The notes below the pieces were generated by a model that saw only the letters and a program-made list of their open reading frames with translations, searched no databases and was not told where the DNA came from. A DNA stretch of 64,000 bases from an uncultured Eggerthellaceae bacterium (lineage in GTDB: Bacteria > Actinomycetota > Coriobacteriia > Coriobacteriales > Eggerthellaceae): assembly GCA_949840905.1 (NCBI GenBank), contig CATKXW010000001.1, positions 1 through 64,000 of the forward strand, written 5' to 3'. The stretch's first letter is position 1, and each line of letters opens with the position of its first letter. Made by a program: the position numbers and the translations under genes. Shown here one piece after another: positions 8,070 through 19,577 of the stretch.

Positions 8070-8639
8070 TCAAGCCTCGTTCGCAGCCTGTTCCTCCAGG
8101 TAAGCGACCACCTCGTCAACGCACTGGTCCAAGCGGTCGTTCACAAAGCATACATCATACTCTTTTTCCTGGGAAAGCTCCACCCTTGCCGCTTCCATGC
8201 GCTTGCGAATGGTAGCTTCATCCTCGGTGCCTCGGCCGCGCAAGCGCTGCTCTAGCACTTCGAGAGAGGGAGGTGCGATGAACAGCATCTTCGCCTCGGG
8301 CATGCGCTCTTTCACCTGTAGCGCGCCCTGCACCTCTATCTCTAAGATGACCTGATCGCCGGCGGCCACATGATCTTCCACCGACCTTCGCGGCGTTCCG
8401 TAATAGTTGCCCGCATACTGGGCCCATTCCAGAAAGTCATCCTGTTCGATGCCGCGTTCGAACTCCTCCTTCGAGAGAAAGAAGTAGTTGACGCCATCGC
8501 GCTCTCCTTCGCGGGGAGAGCGCGTAGTGGCGGATACGGAAAGCCAAACGCGCGGCGCTCTTTCGAGCACTCGCGCGATGACGGTGCCCTTCCCTGCACC
8601 GGAAGGGCCAGATATGACGAACAGATCGCCTTGGGCCAT
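8070..8639 (-). CDS. gmk: Guanylate kinase
   Basis: 189 residues. P-loop GPSGAGKGT lies at residues 11-19, the GMP-binding stretch SVSATTRSPREGERDGVNY near 34-52, and further contacts in EWAQYAGNYYGTP and EIEVQGALQVK. It phosphorylates GMP to GDP with ATP. It starts 3 nt after the mihF stop, so the two are co-transcribed. Confidence 0.96.
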   Translation of the reverse strand: MAQGDLFVISGPSGAGKGTVIARVLERAPRVWLSVSATTRSPREGERDGVNYFFLSKEEFERGIEQDDFLEWAQYAGNYYGTPRRSVEDHVAAGDQVILEIEVQGALQVKERMPEAKMLFIAPPSLEVLEQRLRGRGTEDEATIRKRMEAARVELSQEKEYDVCFVNDRLDQCVDEVVAYLEEQAANEA

Positions 8640-8642
8640 GGA

Positions 8643-8951
8643 CTAGCCCAGACGCTCCAGCAGGTCGCTCAACTGGCGAGCGCCCAGACCGCGCAGACGG
8701 CGGCTCTCGGCGATGTGGAGCTCTTCCATGATCTTCTCGGCCTTAGCTTTGCCATAGCCGGGCAGCGACTCGATGAGCATGGACACCTTCATACGGCCGA
8801 TGACCGGGTCGTCACGCTTGTCGAGCACCTTCTTCACAGTGAGCTTTCCAGATTTCAGGTCGTCGCGTACCTTCGCGCGCTGGGCGCGAGCTTCCTTCGC
8901 CTTCTCAAGGGCGCGGGCACGGTCTTCGGCACTGAGCTGCGGGATGGGCAT
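8643..8951 (-). CDS. mihF: Actinobacterial integration host factor
   Basis: 102 residues. The actinobacterial IHF family is recognised by KAKEARAQRAKVRDDLK, then the helix-two-turn-helix DNA-binding core with SLPGYGKAKA near residues 66-75 and a C-terminal ARQLSDLLERL. It is a nucleoid protein. The ATG at 8951 has an ideal GGAGGAGA site; a frame extending further upstream lacks similarity. It heads the mihF-gmk-rpoZ group. Confidence 0.93.
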   Translation of the reverse strand: MPIPQLSAEDRARALEKAKEARAQRAKVRDDLKSGKLTVKKVLDKRDDPVIGRMKVSMLIESLPGYGKAKAEKIMEELHIAESRRLRGLGARQLSDLLERLG

Positions 8952-9243
8952 CGTGATTCTCCTCCAAAAAAGTCTAAGCGGTCTTGCACAAGGGTCTTCG
9001 TTCGATGTCGTACAGATGCTGCGTTCAGAGGGCATTTTCTGAATTACACCATTATGAGGATTTTTTCGGAAAATAGCACGAAAAAATATTCCCGAGCGCA
9101 AAAAATCTTCCATGAGCGACACGAACAATCGCCCGTGTACGGCCTATATAATGGGGGGCCGAACACAAGAGGAGATGAGGCGGCACCGCCATTCATATGC
9201 GCTTTCGTTCACCTCTGTACCCTTCATGGTACGGGAAAGACGA
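8952..9243 (-). other. Intergenic region between pyrF and mihF
   Basis: 292 nt without a supported gene. The part near 9040-9110 is AT-rich with several T-runs on the minus strand (around 9061, 9085 and 9102), and a CATAAT at about 9050 could be the -10 of a mihF promoter. A TATAAT also reads on the plus strand near 9150 but leads to no gene. No clear terminator for pyrF was found. Confidence 0.4.
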
Positions 9244-9993
9244 TCAGGAAAGTTCCTCGGCGATGCGGTCGAACGCCGCAGCGGGATCCGGCGCTTGAGT
9301 GATGGGGCGGCCCACCACGATATGGGATGCGCCGTTCTGGAACGCCTGCAACGGCGTGGCCACGCGGCTCTGGTCGCCCAGCTCGCTGCCCACCGGCCGC
9401 ACGCCCGGGGTCACGATGAGCGCATCGGGGCCGAGCTGCGCCCGCAATGCGGCAGCCTCTTGAGGAGAGGCCACCACACCGGAGAGACCCGACTCCGAGG
9501 CCAGGTTCGCCATGGCGCACACCTGCTCGTTCAGAGGACGGCCCACGCCTATCTCGGCTAGAGATGCATCGTTCATGGACGTGAGCACCGTGATGCCAAG
9601 GGTAGCCGGAGCCTCGCCGCTGATGTCCTCAGCACCGGCGAGCGCTCCTCGAACGCCCGCTTCCATCATGGCGCGACCGCCCAAGGTATGCATGGTCAGC
9701 ATGTCGGCTCCACTGGCCGCGGCCGAACGCGCCGCGCCTTCCACCTGGTGCGGGATATCATGGAACTTCAGGTCGAGGAACACCTTGAACCCTCGGCGCT
9801 TGAACATGGCAACTATGGCCGGCCCTTCCGCGTAGTAGAGCGTCATGCCCACCTTCACCCAGGCCGCTTTGCCCACCAAAGAATCGGCCAGCACCACCGC
9901 CTCCCAGGCCGCATCGCAGTCAAGAGCGACGATGACGCGCTCTGCCATGGGGACATCGTGGAAGTCGCGGGCCAGCTGGGTGCGTTCTAGCAT
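9244..9993 (-). CDS. pyrF: Orotidine-5'-phosphate decarboxylase
   Basis: 249 residues. The catalytic motif DLKFHDIP (Asp-Lys-Asp) is visible near residues 73-80, VIVALDCD near 19-26, and the phosphate loop VTPGVRP near 180. It makes UMP from OMP, the last step of the pathway. The ATG at 9993 lies inside the end of pyrD (7-bp overlap) behind AGGAG; MAERV 15 codons later is possible but lacks a site. It closes the pyr operon. Confidence 0.95.
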   Translation of the reverse strand: MLERTQLARDFHDVPMAERVIVALDCDAAWEAVVLADSLVGKAAWVKVGMTLYYAEGPAIVAMFKRRGFKVFLDLKFHDIPHQVEGAARSAAASGADMLTMHTLGGRAMMEAGVRGALAGAEDISGEAPATLGITVLTSMNDASLAEIGVGRPLNEQVCAMANLASESGLSGVVASPQEAAALRAQLGPDALIVTPGVRPVGSELGDQSRVATPLQAFQNGASHIVVGRPITQAPDPAAAFDRIAEELS

Positions 9994-10940
9994 TTCAGGG
10001 CTCCTATCAGATCGTTGACGTCGGAGACGCGTTGCTCTTCGCAGTAGTCGATGATGCCGTCGATGACGTGCACCGTGGCGCACGGATCCATGAAGTTCGC
10101 CGTGCCCACTGCCACTGCCGTAGCGCCGGCCAGCATGAACTCGACAGCGTCGGTGCCGGTCACGATGCCGCCCATGCCGAGCAAGGGCAGCTTCACGGCG
10201 TTATGGCATTCCCACACGCAGCGCAGCGCCACCGGCTTCACGGCCGGCCCGGAAAGGCCGCCTACCACCCGAGCGAGCAGGGGCCTGCGACGGCGTGCAT
10301 CGATGGCCATGCCCAACAGCGTGTTGATGAGCGAGATGGCATCGGCACCGGCGCTCTCGGCAGCGCGGGCTATCTCGGTGATATCGGTGACGTTGGGGGT
10401 CAGCTTCACGATGAGCGGCCGTTCGGTGGCAGCGCGACAGGCGCTCACCACCTTCTCCACCGATGGCCCATGGCAGCCCATGGTCATGCCGCCCGCATCC
10501 ACGTTCGGACACGACACGTTTATCTCGTAGGCGCCCACCGGTGCCGTTCCCGCGGCCGCTCCGGCCTCCAGCGCCTCGATGACGGCCACGTACTCTTCGA
10601 AGGAATGGCCCGACACGTTCACGATGGCCTGAGCCCCTTGGGCAGCCAACCAGGGCAGTTCGCGGTCGACGAGATGCTGCACGCCCGGGTTCTGCAAGCC
10701 GATGGAGTTCAGCATGCCTGATGGCGTCTCGGCTATGCGAGGGCTGGCATTGCCTTCCCAGCCGTTCAGCGACACGCCCTTGGTGGTGACCGCGCCGAGC
10801 GCGGCCACGTCCACGAAATCGGCGTATTCCTTACCGGCAGCGAACGTACCGGATGCGGTGGTCACCGGGTTGTGCATCGGAAGCCCACCAAGATCGACGG
10901 CGAGCTTCACCTTCGTTTTCTTCGGAGCCAAGGCGCTCAT
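9987..10940 (-). CDS. pyrD: Dihydroorotate dehydrogenase, class 1B catalytic subunit
   Basis: 317 residues. FMN/substrate contacts are visible: TTASGTF near residue 25, GLQNPG near 68, VNVSGHSFE, and the class 1 catalytic Cys in NVSCPN near 130, with later GMGGI and VGTANF. The presence of PyrK next door marks it as the NAD-dependent 1B type. Its ATG at 10940 overlaps the pyrK stop (ATGA) and is preferred over GTG 10946 because GAGGTGG is best spaced for it. Confidence 0.95.
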   Translation of the reverse strand: MSALAPKKTKVKLAVDLGGLPMHNPVTTASGTFAAGKEYADFVDVAALGAVTTKGVSLNGWEGNASPRIAETPSGMLNSIGLQNPGVQHLVDRELPWLAAQGAQAIVNVSGHSFEEYVAVIEALEAGAAAGTAPVGAYEINVSCPNVDAGGMTMGCHGPSVEKVVSACRAATERPLIVKLTPNVTDITEIARAAESAGADAISLINTLLGMAIDARRRRPLLARVVGGLSGPAVKPVALRCVWECHNAVKLPLLGMGGIVTGTDAVEFMLAGATAVAVGTANFMDPCATVHVIDGIIDYCEEQRVSDVNDLIGALKC

Positions 10941-11752
10941 GCCCACACCACCTCATCTGCCATGAACACAGGGCCATCCACACAGGCCCGCCGTTTGCCA
11001 TGGATCGTCTCGACCACGCACGATAGACACGCTCCGACCCCGCACGCCATGCGCTTTTCCAAGGACACCTCGCACGGAACATCAGCGGTCGCCGTCAGAG
11101 AGGCAACAGCGCGCATGAGAGGCTCAGGACCGCACACCGCCGCATAGTCATAAGGGGCCTCCTTTTCGGCCGCTTCAGCGAGCGCCTCTTCCACGAGGAC
11201 CGTACAGAGGCCCTTGCGACCGGAGGATCCATCGTCAGTGATGGTGCGCGGCTTATCGCGCGTGCAGCCCTCTGCGCCCGCCAGCAACATCTTGTAGTGG
11301 TCGAGGGTCGACAGCGCCGCTCTCGTTCGTGCGCCGAGCACCACGTCCACGTCGACCCCAGCCGCCACCAGTCGTTCGGCGAGCATGAATAGAGGAGCCG
11401 CGCCCACACCGCCGCCCACGAGCAGCGCTCGCGAAGTATCCTCGAACGGCTGCCACCCCCGACCTATCGGGCCGATGAGCTCGCACTCCGCTCCCTGCGC
11501 GAGCGTGGTCATATGATCGGTGCCAACACCCACCACCTGGTAGAGGATCTCGAGCAACCCCTTATCGACATCGACGGCATAGACCGAGAACGGTCGTCGC
11601 AGGATATGATCGGGCATGCCCGATATCAGCATATGCACGAACTGGCCCGGCTCAACAGCGCGAGCGATGATCGGCGAGCGCAACGTCATGAGCCACAGCC
11701 CACACCCTAGCTCCATGTTGAGGAGCACCGGCGCCTTCTCATTGACGGGCAT
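10937..11752 (-). CDS. pyrK: Dihydroorotate dehydrogenase electron-transfer subunit
   Basis: 271 residues. An FAD-binding ferredoxin-reductase fold (RRPFSVYAVD near 53, IGPIGRGW, then the NAD-binding GGGVGAAPL near 112) is followed by the [2Fe-2S] ligands CGVGACLSC and a fourth Cys in RRACVDG near 258. It passes electrons from PyrD to NAD. It overlaps pyrD by 4 bp and lies 3 nt after carB. Confidence 0.94.
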   Translation of the reverse strand: MPVNEKAPVLLNMELGCGLWLMTLRSPIIARAVEPGQFVHMLISGMPDHILRRPFSVYAVDVDKGLLEILYQVVGVGTDHMTTLAQGAECELIGPIGRGWQPFEDTSRALLVGGGVGAAPLFMLAERLVAAGVDVDVVLGARTRAALSTLDHYKMLLAGAEGCTRDKPRTITDDGSSGRKGLCTVLVEEALAEAAEKEAPYDYAAVCGPEPLMRAVASLTATADVPCEVSLEKRMACGVGACLSCVVETIHGKRRACVDGPVFMADEVVWA

Positions 11753-11755
11753 ATC

Positions 11756-14700
11756 TCACTCCTTCCATTGCGGCAGATCCTGCAATGCCACGATATCAAG
11801 GCCGCTATCGCGCACCACTTCCATGCCGGCCACCATAGCCTGGGCGGCCGCCAACGTGGTCACATAAGTGATGCCATGGCGCACGGCTGCCGCGCGCATC
11901 TCGTAGCCGTCTCCGCGCGTAGCGCTGCCGAACGGCGTGTTCAGCATGAAGCTTATGTCGCCAGCTGCGATGCGCTCGGTGATGGAAGCAGAGCCTTCAT
12001 GCAGCTTGTCCACCACCTCGCAGTCGATGCCCACCGCTTGAAGGGCCCGTGCGGTGCCCGAAGTGGCCAGGATGCGGAAGCCCAGGCGCACGATGTCGCG
12101 CACGATGGGCACCACCGCGCGCTTATCGCGGTCGTTCACGCTGATGAAGGCCACGCCACCGTCTGGCAGTGCGTAGCTGATGGCCAGCTGCGTCTTGAGG
12201 TAGGCCGCCGGGAAGTTTCGCGCGATGCCCATCACCTCGCCGGTGGATTTCATCTCCGGGCCTAACACCACGTCAGCGCCGGGGAAACGCCCGAAGGGCA
12301 TGACCGCTTCCTTCACGCTGAAATGATCGAGGCGACGGTCGTCAGGCGGCAGATGGAACGACGCGATGCTCTCCCCCACCATGATGCGCGAGGCCAGCTT
12401 CGCTAACGGCACGCCGGTGGCCTTCGATATGAACGGCACCGTGCGGGATGCGCGCGGGTTCGCCTCGATCACGTAGATGACCGAATCCTTGATGGCGAAC
12501 TGGATGTTGAGCAGGCCTTTCACCCCTAGCCGCAACGCGATGCGCTGCGCGATGGAGCGCAACTGGGCCAGCACCGCTTCTGAGAGCGAGAACGGCGGGA
12601 TACAGCAGGCGGAGTCGCCGGAATGGATGCCGGCCATCTCGATGTGCTCGAGGATGCCTCCCACATACACCTGCTCGCCATCGCACAGCGCATCAAGGTC
12701 GACCTCCACGGCCCCTTCGAGGAAGCGGTCGAGATAGACCGGATGATCCGGTGAGATGCGCGCTGCTTCGCCCATGAACTTCTCCAGTTGGGCCCCGTCG
12801 TAGACGATGGCCATGCCACGGCCGCCGAGCACGTAGCTCGGACGCACGAGCAGCGGAAAGCCGATGCGGTCGGCCACCTGGCATGCCTCTTCGAAGGTGG
12901 AGGCCATGCCAGCCGCCGGATAGCTGATGCCCAGCTCGTCGAGGATAGCCGAGAAGCGATCGCGATCTTCGGCCAGGTCGATGGACTCCGGCGAGGTGCC
13001 GATGATGGGCACCCCTTGAGCTTCGAGCGGACGAGCCAGCTTCAGCGGCGTCTGGCCGCCCAGGGTGACGATGACCCCATCGGGCTCTTCCACGTCCACG
13101 ATGTCCATGACGTCTTCGAAGGTGAGAGGCTCGAAGTAGAGCTTGTCGGAGGTATCGTAGTCGGTGGAGACCGTCTCGGGGTTGCAGTTCACCATGATGG
13201 TCTCGTATCCTGCTTCGCGCAGCGCATAGCTGGCGTGCACGCAGCAGTAATCGAACTCGATGCCCTGGCCGATGCGGTTCGGGCCAGCGCCCAAGATCAT
13301 GATGCGCTGCTTGGTGCGCGGCGCGCCCTCGGTCTCGCTCGCATCGTAGGTCTTGTAATGGTACGACGTGGAGCTGGCGAACTCGGCAGCGCAGGTGTCC
13401 ACGGTCTTGAACGAAGGCACCACCCCCAGCTCTTTGCGGTGAGCGCGCACGTCCAGCTCAGCGGTGCCGGTCAGATGCGCTATCTGCACATCCGACAAGC
13501 CATAGCGCTTCGCCACCAACAGAGCATCGGCGTCCAGCTCATCTAGGGTCATGCCGCGCAGATTCTCCTGCACCTGCACCATGTCCGCGATGCGATGGGC
13601 GAACCACGGGTCGATGCGGGTCGCCTCGGACACCTTCGCTGCCGTCCAACCATGGCGCAGCGCCTCGGCGGCGAAGAAGATGCGATCGGCGGTGGGGCGG
13701 CTCACCAGGTCGGCCATCTCGGCCTCTAAGCTCACCTCGCCCTTCCCGTCGGCCCCCAGACCGGCACGGCCGTTCTCCAAAGAGCGCATCGCCTTGCCGA
13801 GCGCCTCTTCGAAGGTGCGGCCGATGGCCATGATCTCGCCCACGGCCTTCATGCGAGTGGAGAGCGTATCATCGGTACCTTGGAACTTCTCGAAGGCGAA
13901 GCGCGGCACCTTCACCACGCAGTAGTCGATGGACGGCTCGAAGCAGGCCGGGGTGGCCTTGGTGATGTCGTTGGTTATCTCGTCGAGGGTGTAGCCCACG
14001 GCCAGCTTCGCCGCCGCCTTCGCGATGGGGAAGCCGGTGGCCTTCGACGCCAAGGCCGAAGAGCGCGACACGCGGGGATTCATCTCGATGATGACCATGC
14101 GGCCCGTCTCCGGATGGATGGCGAACTGCACGTTGGAGCCGCCCGTCTCCACGCCGATCTTCTCGAGGATGGCCAGCGACGCCACGCGCATGCGCTGATA
14201 TTCCACATCGGAGAGCGTTTGGGCCGGCGCCACGGTGATGGAGTCGCCGGTGTGCACGCCCATGGGATCGAAGTTCTCGATGGAGCAGATGATGATGCCG
14301 TTGCCGGCCCTATCGCGCATGACCTCCATCTCGTACTCTTTCCATCCTTCGATGGACTCTTCCACCAGCACCTCGCCCGCAGGCGACAGCTCGATGCCCT
14401 GGGCCACGATGGAGCGCAGCTCATCAAGGTCATGGGCGATGCCGCCACCGGCCCCGCCCAGGGTGAACGAGGGGCGCAGCACCACCGGAAAGCCGAGGTC
14501 GACCACTATGCGCTCGGCGTCCTCCACCGAGTAGGCGTAACCGCTGCGGGCGGTCTCTATGCCCAGCTCCTCCATGCACTCGTTGAACAGCTTGCGGTCC
14601 TCGCCCCGCTCGATGGCGTCAAGGTCGCAGCCGATCATCTCCACGCCGTACTTGTCGAGCACGCCCGCCTTCGCCAGGTCGACCGCCGTGTTCAAGCCCG

Positions 14701-14980
14701 TCTGACCGCCCAGGGTGGGCAAAAGCGCGTCGGGGCGCTCCCGCTCGATGATCTTCTCCACGAACTCTGGCGTGATCGGCTCCACGTAGGTGCGGTCGAC
14801 CAGCTCCGGATCGGTCATGATGGTGGCTGGGTTGCTGTTCACCAGGATGACGCGATAGCCGTCGGCCTTCAGCACCTTGCAGGCCTGAGCCCCCGAATAG
14901 TCGAACTCGCAGGCCTGCCCGATCACGATGGGGCCGGACCCGATGACCAGGATCGATCTGATGTCTTCACGTTTCGGCAT
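11756..14980 (-). CDS. carB: Carbamoyl-phosphate synthase large subunit
   Basis: 1074 residues, the usual length. Two homologous ATP-grasp halves are seen: residues 1 onward with [18 protein letters not shown] and [10 protein letters not shown], and the second half from about 550 with [20 protein letters not shown] and GGQTPLKLA. The C-terminal methylglyoxal-synthase-like allosteric domain begins near 935. It makes carbamoyl phosphate with CarA. The ATG at 14980 lies one base after the carA stop, with GGAG inside the carA end. Confidence 0.97.
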   Translation of the reverse strand: MPKREDIRSILVIGSGPIVIGQACEFDYSGAQACKVLKADGYRVILVNSNPATIMTDPELVDRTYVEPITPEFVEKIIERERPDALLPTLGGQTGLNTAVDLAKAGVLDKYGVEMIGCDLDAIERGEDRKLFNECMEELGIETARSGYAYSVEDAERIVVDLGFPVVLRPSFTLGGAGGGIAHDLDELRSIVAQGIELSPAGEVLVEESIEGWKEYEMEVMRDRAGNGIIICSIENFDPMGVHTGDSITVAPAQTLSDVEYQRMRVASLAILEKIGVETGGSNVQFAIHPETGRMVIIEMNPRVSRSSALASKATGFPIAKAAAKLAVGYTLDEITNDITKATPACFEPSIDYCVVKVPRFAFEKFQGTDDTLSTRMKAVGEIMAIGRTFEEALGKAMRSLENGRAGLGADGKGEVSLEAEMADLVSRPTADRIFFAAEALRHGWTAAKVSEATRIDPWFAHRIADMVQVQENLRGMTLDELDADALLVAKRYGLSDVQIAHLTGTAELDVRAHRKELGVVPSFKTVDTCAAEFASSTSYHYKTYDASETEGAPRTKQRIMILGAGPNRIGQGIEFDYCCVHASYALREAGYETIMVNCNPETVSTDYDTSDKLYFEPLTFEDVMDIVDVEEPDGVIVTLGGQTPLKLARPLEAQGVPIIGTSPESIDLAEDRDRFSAILDELGISYPAAGMASTFEEACQVADRIGFPLLVRPSYVLGGRGMAIVYDGAQLEKFMGEAARISPDHPVYLDRFLEGAVEVDLDALCDGEQVYVGGILEHIEMAGIHSGDSACCIPPFSLSEAVLAQLRSIAQRIALRLGVKGLLNIQFAIKDSVIYVIEANPRASRTVPFISKATGVPLAKLASRIMVGESIASFHLPPDDRRLDHFSVKEAVMPFGRFPGADVVLGPEMKSTGEVMGIARNFPAAYLKTQLAISYALPDGGVAFISVNDRDKRAVVPIVRDIVRLGFRILATSGTARALQAVGIDCEVVDKLHEGSASITERIAAGDISFMLNTPFGSATRGDGYEMRAAAVRHGITYVTTLAAAQAMVAGMEVVRDSGLDIVALQDLPQWKE

Positions 14981-14981
14981 A

Positions 14982-16325
14982 TTAGAATCTCCAACCTTGC
15001 AAGCGATCTTGGGCGATGTCGATATCGAGGTAGTCGTCACGGCCATCCATCAGGCGCATGAACGCGGTGAACAGATAGTGGGCATCGGTGGGGCCAGGCG
15101 AGGCCTCGGGGTGGTACTGCACACTGAACACCGGTGCGTCGAGGAAGGCGATGCCTTCCGGCGTGCCATCGTTGAGGTTGACATGGGTCAGCTGGATGCG
15201 ACCGAAGCGCGGATTGCGCACCACTGGCGCGATGCCCTTCTCCGACCAGAAGCGCAAGTCATCGGCGTGTTCGCTGAAACCGCCCGACTCCTCGGGCAAA
15301 AGCTCGCCCAAAGTCGGGAACACGAGGCCGAAGCCGTGGTTCTGGGCCGTTATCTCCACACGACCGGTGCGCAGGTTCATGACCGGCTGGTTGCCGCCGC
15401 GATGGCCGTACTTGAGCTTCTCCATCTGCGCGCCGGCAGCCTTGGATATCATCTGATGCCCCAAGCAGATGCCGAACACCGGCACCTGGCCCAGCAGCTT
15501 CTCCACCTGCTGATAGGTGCCTGCCACCGCATCGGGATCGCCCGGACCGTTCGAGAGGAACACGCCGTCGGGCGCGAGGGCGAGAACCTCTTCGGCCGCC
15601 GTATCCCACGGCACCACGGTGATATCGGCGCCGCAGCGAGCGAGGTTCTGCAGGATGGAGCGCTTCGCGCCGCAGTCGTAGGCGACCACGCGGAAGCTCT
15701 TCGGGACACCATCGCCATCGGTCAGCTGCTCGTCCAGGGCGAAGGCCATGCTCTCGGGCAGCGCACCTTCCTCGAAGGGATGCGCCTGCTCACAAGAGAC
15801 CGTCTCGGCCAGGTTCACGCCCACGATGGACTCGCTGGCCCGCACCTTCACCAACAGCCCCTCGACGTCGGTATCGACGGTAGAGAGCACAGCCCGCTGA
15901 GCGCCGTGGTCGCGGATATGCCTCACCAGAGCGCGCGTATCGATGCCCTCGGCGGCCACGATGCCCTCGCGCTGCAAGAATTCCGGCAGGGTCATCTCGC
16001 TGCGCCAGTTCGACGGCTGAGCGCACATGTCGCGCACGATGAGCCCGCGCAGGGCCGGACGACTCGCTTGGGCGTCATCGAGGTTCACGCCATAGTTGCC
16101 TATCTGCGGATAGGTCATGGTGATGATCTGCCCCGCATAAGACGGGTCGGTGATCACTTCCAGATACCCTTCGAGAGAGGTGTTGAAGCATATCTCGCCG
16201 AACGTCTCGCCGGCCGCCCCGCACGCGCGCCCCTCGAACACCGTGCCGTCCTCCAACACGAGCAGAGCCGGCCCTAAGACCGCCTTCGACGTGCCCTTCA
16301 GTAGTGCTTCGCTTGCGTTACTCAA
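14982..16325 (-). CDS. carA: Carbamoyl-phosphate synthase small (glutaminase) subunit
   Basis: 447 residues, longer than the usual 360-380; the extra length is in loops of the N-terminal half and around residue 230. The class I amidotransferase nucleophile Cys lies in FGICLGHQ and the His-Glu partners in [10 protein letters not shown]. The start is a TTG at 16325 that overlaps the pyrC stop (TTGAGTAA); GGGGAAG precedes it and no better start lies downstream before conserved sequence. Translation is coupled to pyrC. Confidence 0.95.
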   Translation of the reverse strand: MSNASEALLKGTSKAVLGPALLVLEDGTVFEGRACGAAGETFGEICFNTSLEGYLEVITDPSYAGQIITMTYPQIGNYGVNLDDAQASRPALRGLIVRDMCAQPSNWRSEMTLPEFLQREGIVAAEGIDTRALVRHIRDHGAQRAVLSTVDTDVEGLLVKVRASESIVGVNLAETVSCEQAHPFEEGALPESMAFALDEQLTDGDGVPKSFRVVAYDCGAKRSILQNLARCGADITVVPWDTAAEEVLALAPDGVFLSNGPGDPDAVAGTYQQVEKLLGQVPVFGICLGHQMISKAAGAQMEKLKYGHRGGNQPVMNLRTGRVEITAQNHGFGLVFPTLGELLPEESGGFSEHADDLRFWSEKGIAPVVRNPRFGRIQLTHVNLNDGTPEGIAFLDAPVFSVQYHPEASPGPTDAHYLFTAFMRLMDGRDDYLDIDIAQDRLQGWRF

Positions 16326-17613
16326 TTACTTCCCCGTTCTCCATCGTAGCGTAACCGCCAACATAGACGTCGGTGGCGCGGCCTTTGAGGCTTGCGTTCA
16401 AGAAGCCGGAGTTGCCGGCTTTGGAATAGAAGTCTTCGCGCAGGACCGTCCATTCTGCTTCCGGATCGATCACCGTGAGGTCGGCGACGGAACCAGGCTC
16501 CAGCGCCACCCGCTCCTGCCCGACGATGGCGCGCGGGTTCACAGCCATCAGCTCCACCAAGCGCTCCATAGTGAGGAGGCCCGGGCCCACCAGATGCGTG
16601 AGCATGAGCCCGAGAGAGGTCTCCAGGCCGATCATGCCGAAGGGCGCCAGCTCGAACTCGCGGTCCTTCTCGTGGTCGGTATGGGGCGCGTGATCGGTCA
16701 CGATAGCGTCCACGGTACCGTCGATGACGCCGGCGACGAGCGCATCGGCATCGGCGCGCGTGCGCAAAGGCGGGTTCACCTTGAGCGTCGTCTGATAAGC
16801 GTCCGTGATGTCATCCTCGGTGAGGAACAGATGGTGGGGCGTCACCTCGCAGGTGACGGGCAATCCTTCGGCCTTCGCGACCCGTACCAAGTCGAGCCCA
16901 CGGGCCGTGGTGATGTGCTGGATGTGCAGGGGGCATCCGGTGAGGCGGCACAACGCGATGTCGCGAGCGATCTCGAGCTCCTCCCCTTCCGCTGGCCAGC
17001 CGAGCAGGCCCAGGCGGGTGGAGGCGACCCCTTCGTTCACCTGACCCTTCCCCACGAGCGAATCATCTTGAGCATGCACCATCACCGGCATATCGAAGGG
17101 AAGCGCGTATTCCATCACGCGCCGCATCATGCCCGCGCTCTGGATGCCGCGGCCGTCATCGGTGAGGGCAGAAGCCCCATGGGCGGCCATGTCGCCGATG
17201 TCGGCGAGCACCTCGCCCTGCAGATCCTTAGTGCAGGCACCGCTCACGATGACGCGGCACTTCCCCACCTCGGCGGCGCGAGCCTTCACGTATTCCACGC
17301 CCACCGCATCATCGATGACCGGGTCGGTGTTCGGCATGGCGCATACGGCCGTGAAACCGCCATGGGCCGCGGCCCGCGTGCCCGAGGCGATGTCCTCCTT
17401 CTGCTCGAAACCGGGATCGCGCAGATGCACATGGATGTCCACCAGGCCCGGTACCACGTACTTGCCCTCCAGGTCGCGCTCTATGCCCTTGGGCAGGTCG
17501 AGGTCCTTCCCGATCTCGACGATGCGACCATCGCGTATGAGGATGTCCACCAGACCCGCAGCCGTCTTCACCTGAGGATCGACCAGCCGCGCGTTCCTAA
17601 GCATCAAAGCCAT
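16318..17613 (-). CDS. pyrC: Dihydroorotase
   Basis: 431 residues, class I (PyrC2-like). Metal ligands are visible: DIHVHLRDPG near residues 58-67, later His in MVHAQDD and HIQHITT, and Asp in VTDHAPH near 305. It closes carbamoyl aspartate to dihydroorotate. The ATG at 17613 follows GGGAGG and overlaps the pyrB end by 17 bp; an upstream in-frame extension only reads pyrB in another frame. Confidence 0.96.
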   Translation of the reverse strand: MALMLRNARLVDPQVKTAAGLVDILIRDGRIVEIGKDLDLPKGIERDLEGKYVVPGLVDIHVHLRDPGFEQKEDIASGTRAAAHGGFTAVCAMPNTDPVIDDAVGVEYVKARAAEVGKCRVIVSGACTKDLQGEVLADIGDMAAHGASALTDDGRGIQSAGMMRRVMEYALPFDMPVMVHAQDDSLVGKGQVNEGVASTRLGLLGWPAEGEELEIARDIALCRLTGCPLHIQHITTARGLDLVRVAKAEGLPVTCEVTPHHLFLTEDDITDAYQTTLKVNPPLRTRADADALVAGVIDGTVDAIVTDHAPHTDHEKDREFELAPFGMIGLETSLGLMLTHLVGPGLLTMERLVELMAVNPRAIVGQERVALEPGSVADLTVIDPEAEWTVLREDFYSKAGNSGFLNASLKGRATDVYVGGYATMENGEVIE

Positions 17614-18555
17614 CTTGACCTCCCAACAACAGATACAGGGCCGCCATGCGCACCAGCACGCCCGCATACACCTGATCGAGAACGACCGAGCGCGCGGGAT
17701 GATCGGCCATGAAGCTATCGAGCTCCACGCCGCGGTTGATGGGACCGGGGTGGCAGACGAGCGCATCCGGCTTCATCAGCGCATCCCTCTCCCGCGTCAG
17801 CCCATAGAGCAGACTGTATTCCCGCAGGCTCGGGAAAGGGGCCCCTTCCAGCCGTTCGCGCTGGATGCGCAACATGTACACCACGTCCAGTTGAGGAAGG
17901 ACGCTGTCGAGGTCGTAGGCCACATGATCGGCCCCGAGCACGTCGGGGCGAGCGGGCATGAGGGTGGGCGGGCCCACCACGGTCACCTCGCATCCCATGG
18001 TCTTCAACCCGGGGATGAGCGAGCCGCACACGCGAGAGTGCCCGATGTCGCCCACGATGCCCACGTGCAGCTTCTCGAAGGGCACGCCTTCTGCGAGCAC
18101 CTTATGCTGCCAGATGGTGTACAGGTCCAGCAGTGCCTGCGTGGGATGCTGATGCTTGCCGTCCCCAGCGTCGATGACCGGCACGCCAGAGGCTTCCGCC
18201 ACTTTGTAGGGCACGCCTGCATGGGCATCTCGCACCACGATGAGGTCGATCTTGTAGGCGCACAGCGTGCGCACGGTATCCGCCAGGCTCTCGCCCTTCA
18301 CCGTGGAAGTGGACGAGCCGCCGAAGTTCAGCGCGTCAGCGCTCAGGCGCTTCTCCGCTATCTCGAAGGACGAGCGGGTGCGCGTGGAAGGCTCGTTGAA
18401 CATGTTGACCACGGTGAAGCCCTTGAGCGTGGGCACCTTCTTGATGCGCCGCTCGTTCACCTGCTTGAACTTCTGGGCCGTAGCCAGCACGGTCATGATG
18501 TCATCGGCCGAGTACTCGCCCAGGTCGATCAGGTGCTTATGGGGAAAGCAACCCA

Positions 18556-18556
<1 letters not shown>
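17597..18556 (-). CDS. pyrB: Aspartate carbamoyltransferase catalytic chain
   Basis: 319 residues. The carbamoyl-phosphate loop FNEPSTRTRSSF is at about 53-64, followed by GGSSTSTVKGESLADT (lid loop), the HPTQALLD motif near 137 and HPGPINRGVE near 268. No pyrI regulatory chain is found in the window. Its start overlaps the pyrR stop by one base (TGATG). Confidence 0.96.
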
Positions 18557-19452
<896 letters not shown>

Positions 19453-19577
19453 TCAACGACGATCAGGGAGGCGAGCGAGCAGAGCGCGATCCGGTCGAGC
19501 TCTCCTGAACGCGCCTCGGCTTTCGGAGGAGAGCAGACCTTCTTACCTGGAGGGCCGGAAACGAGCTTCGGGCTATC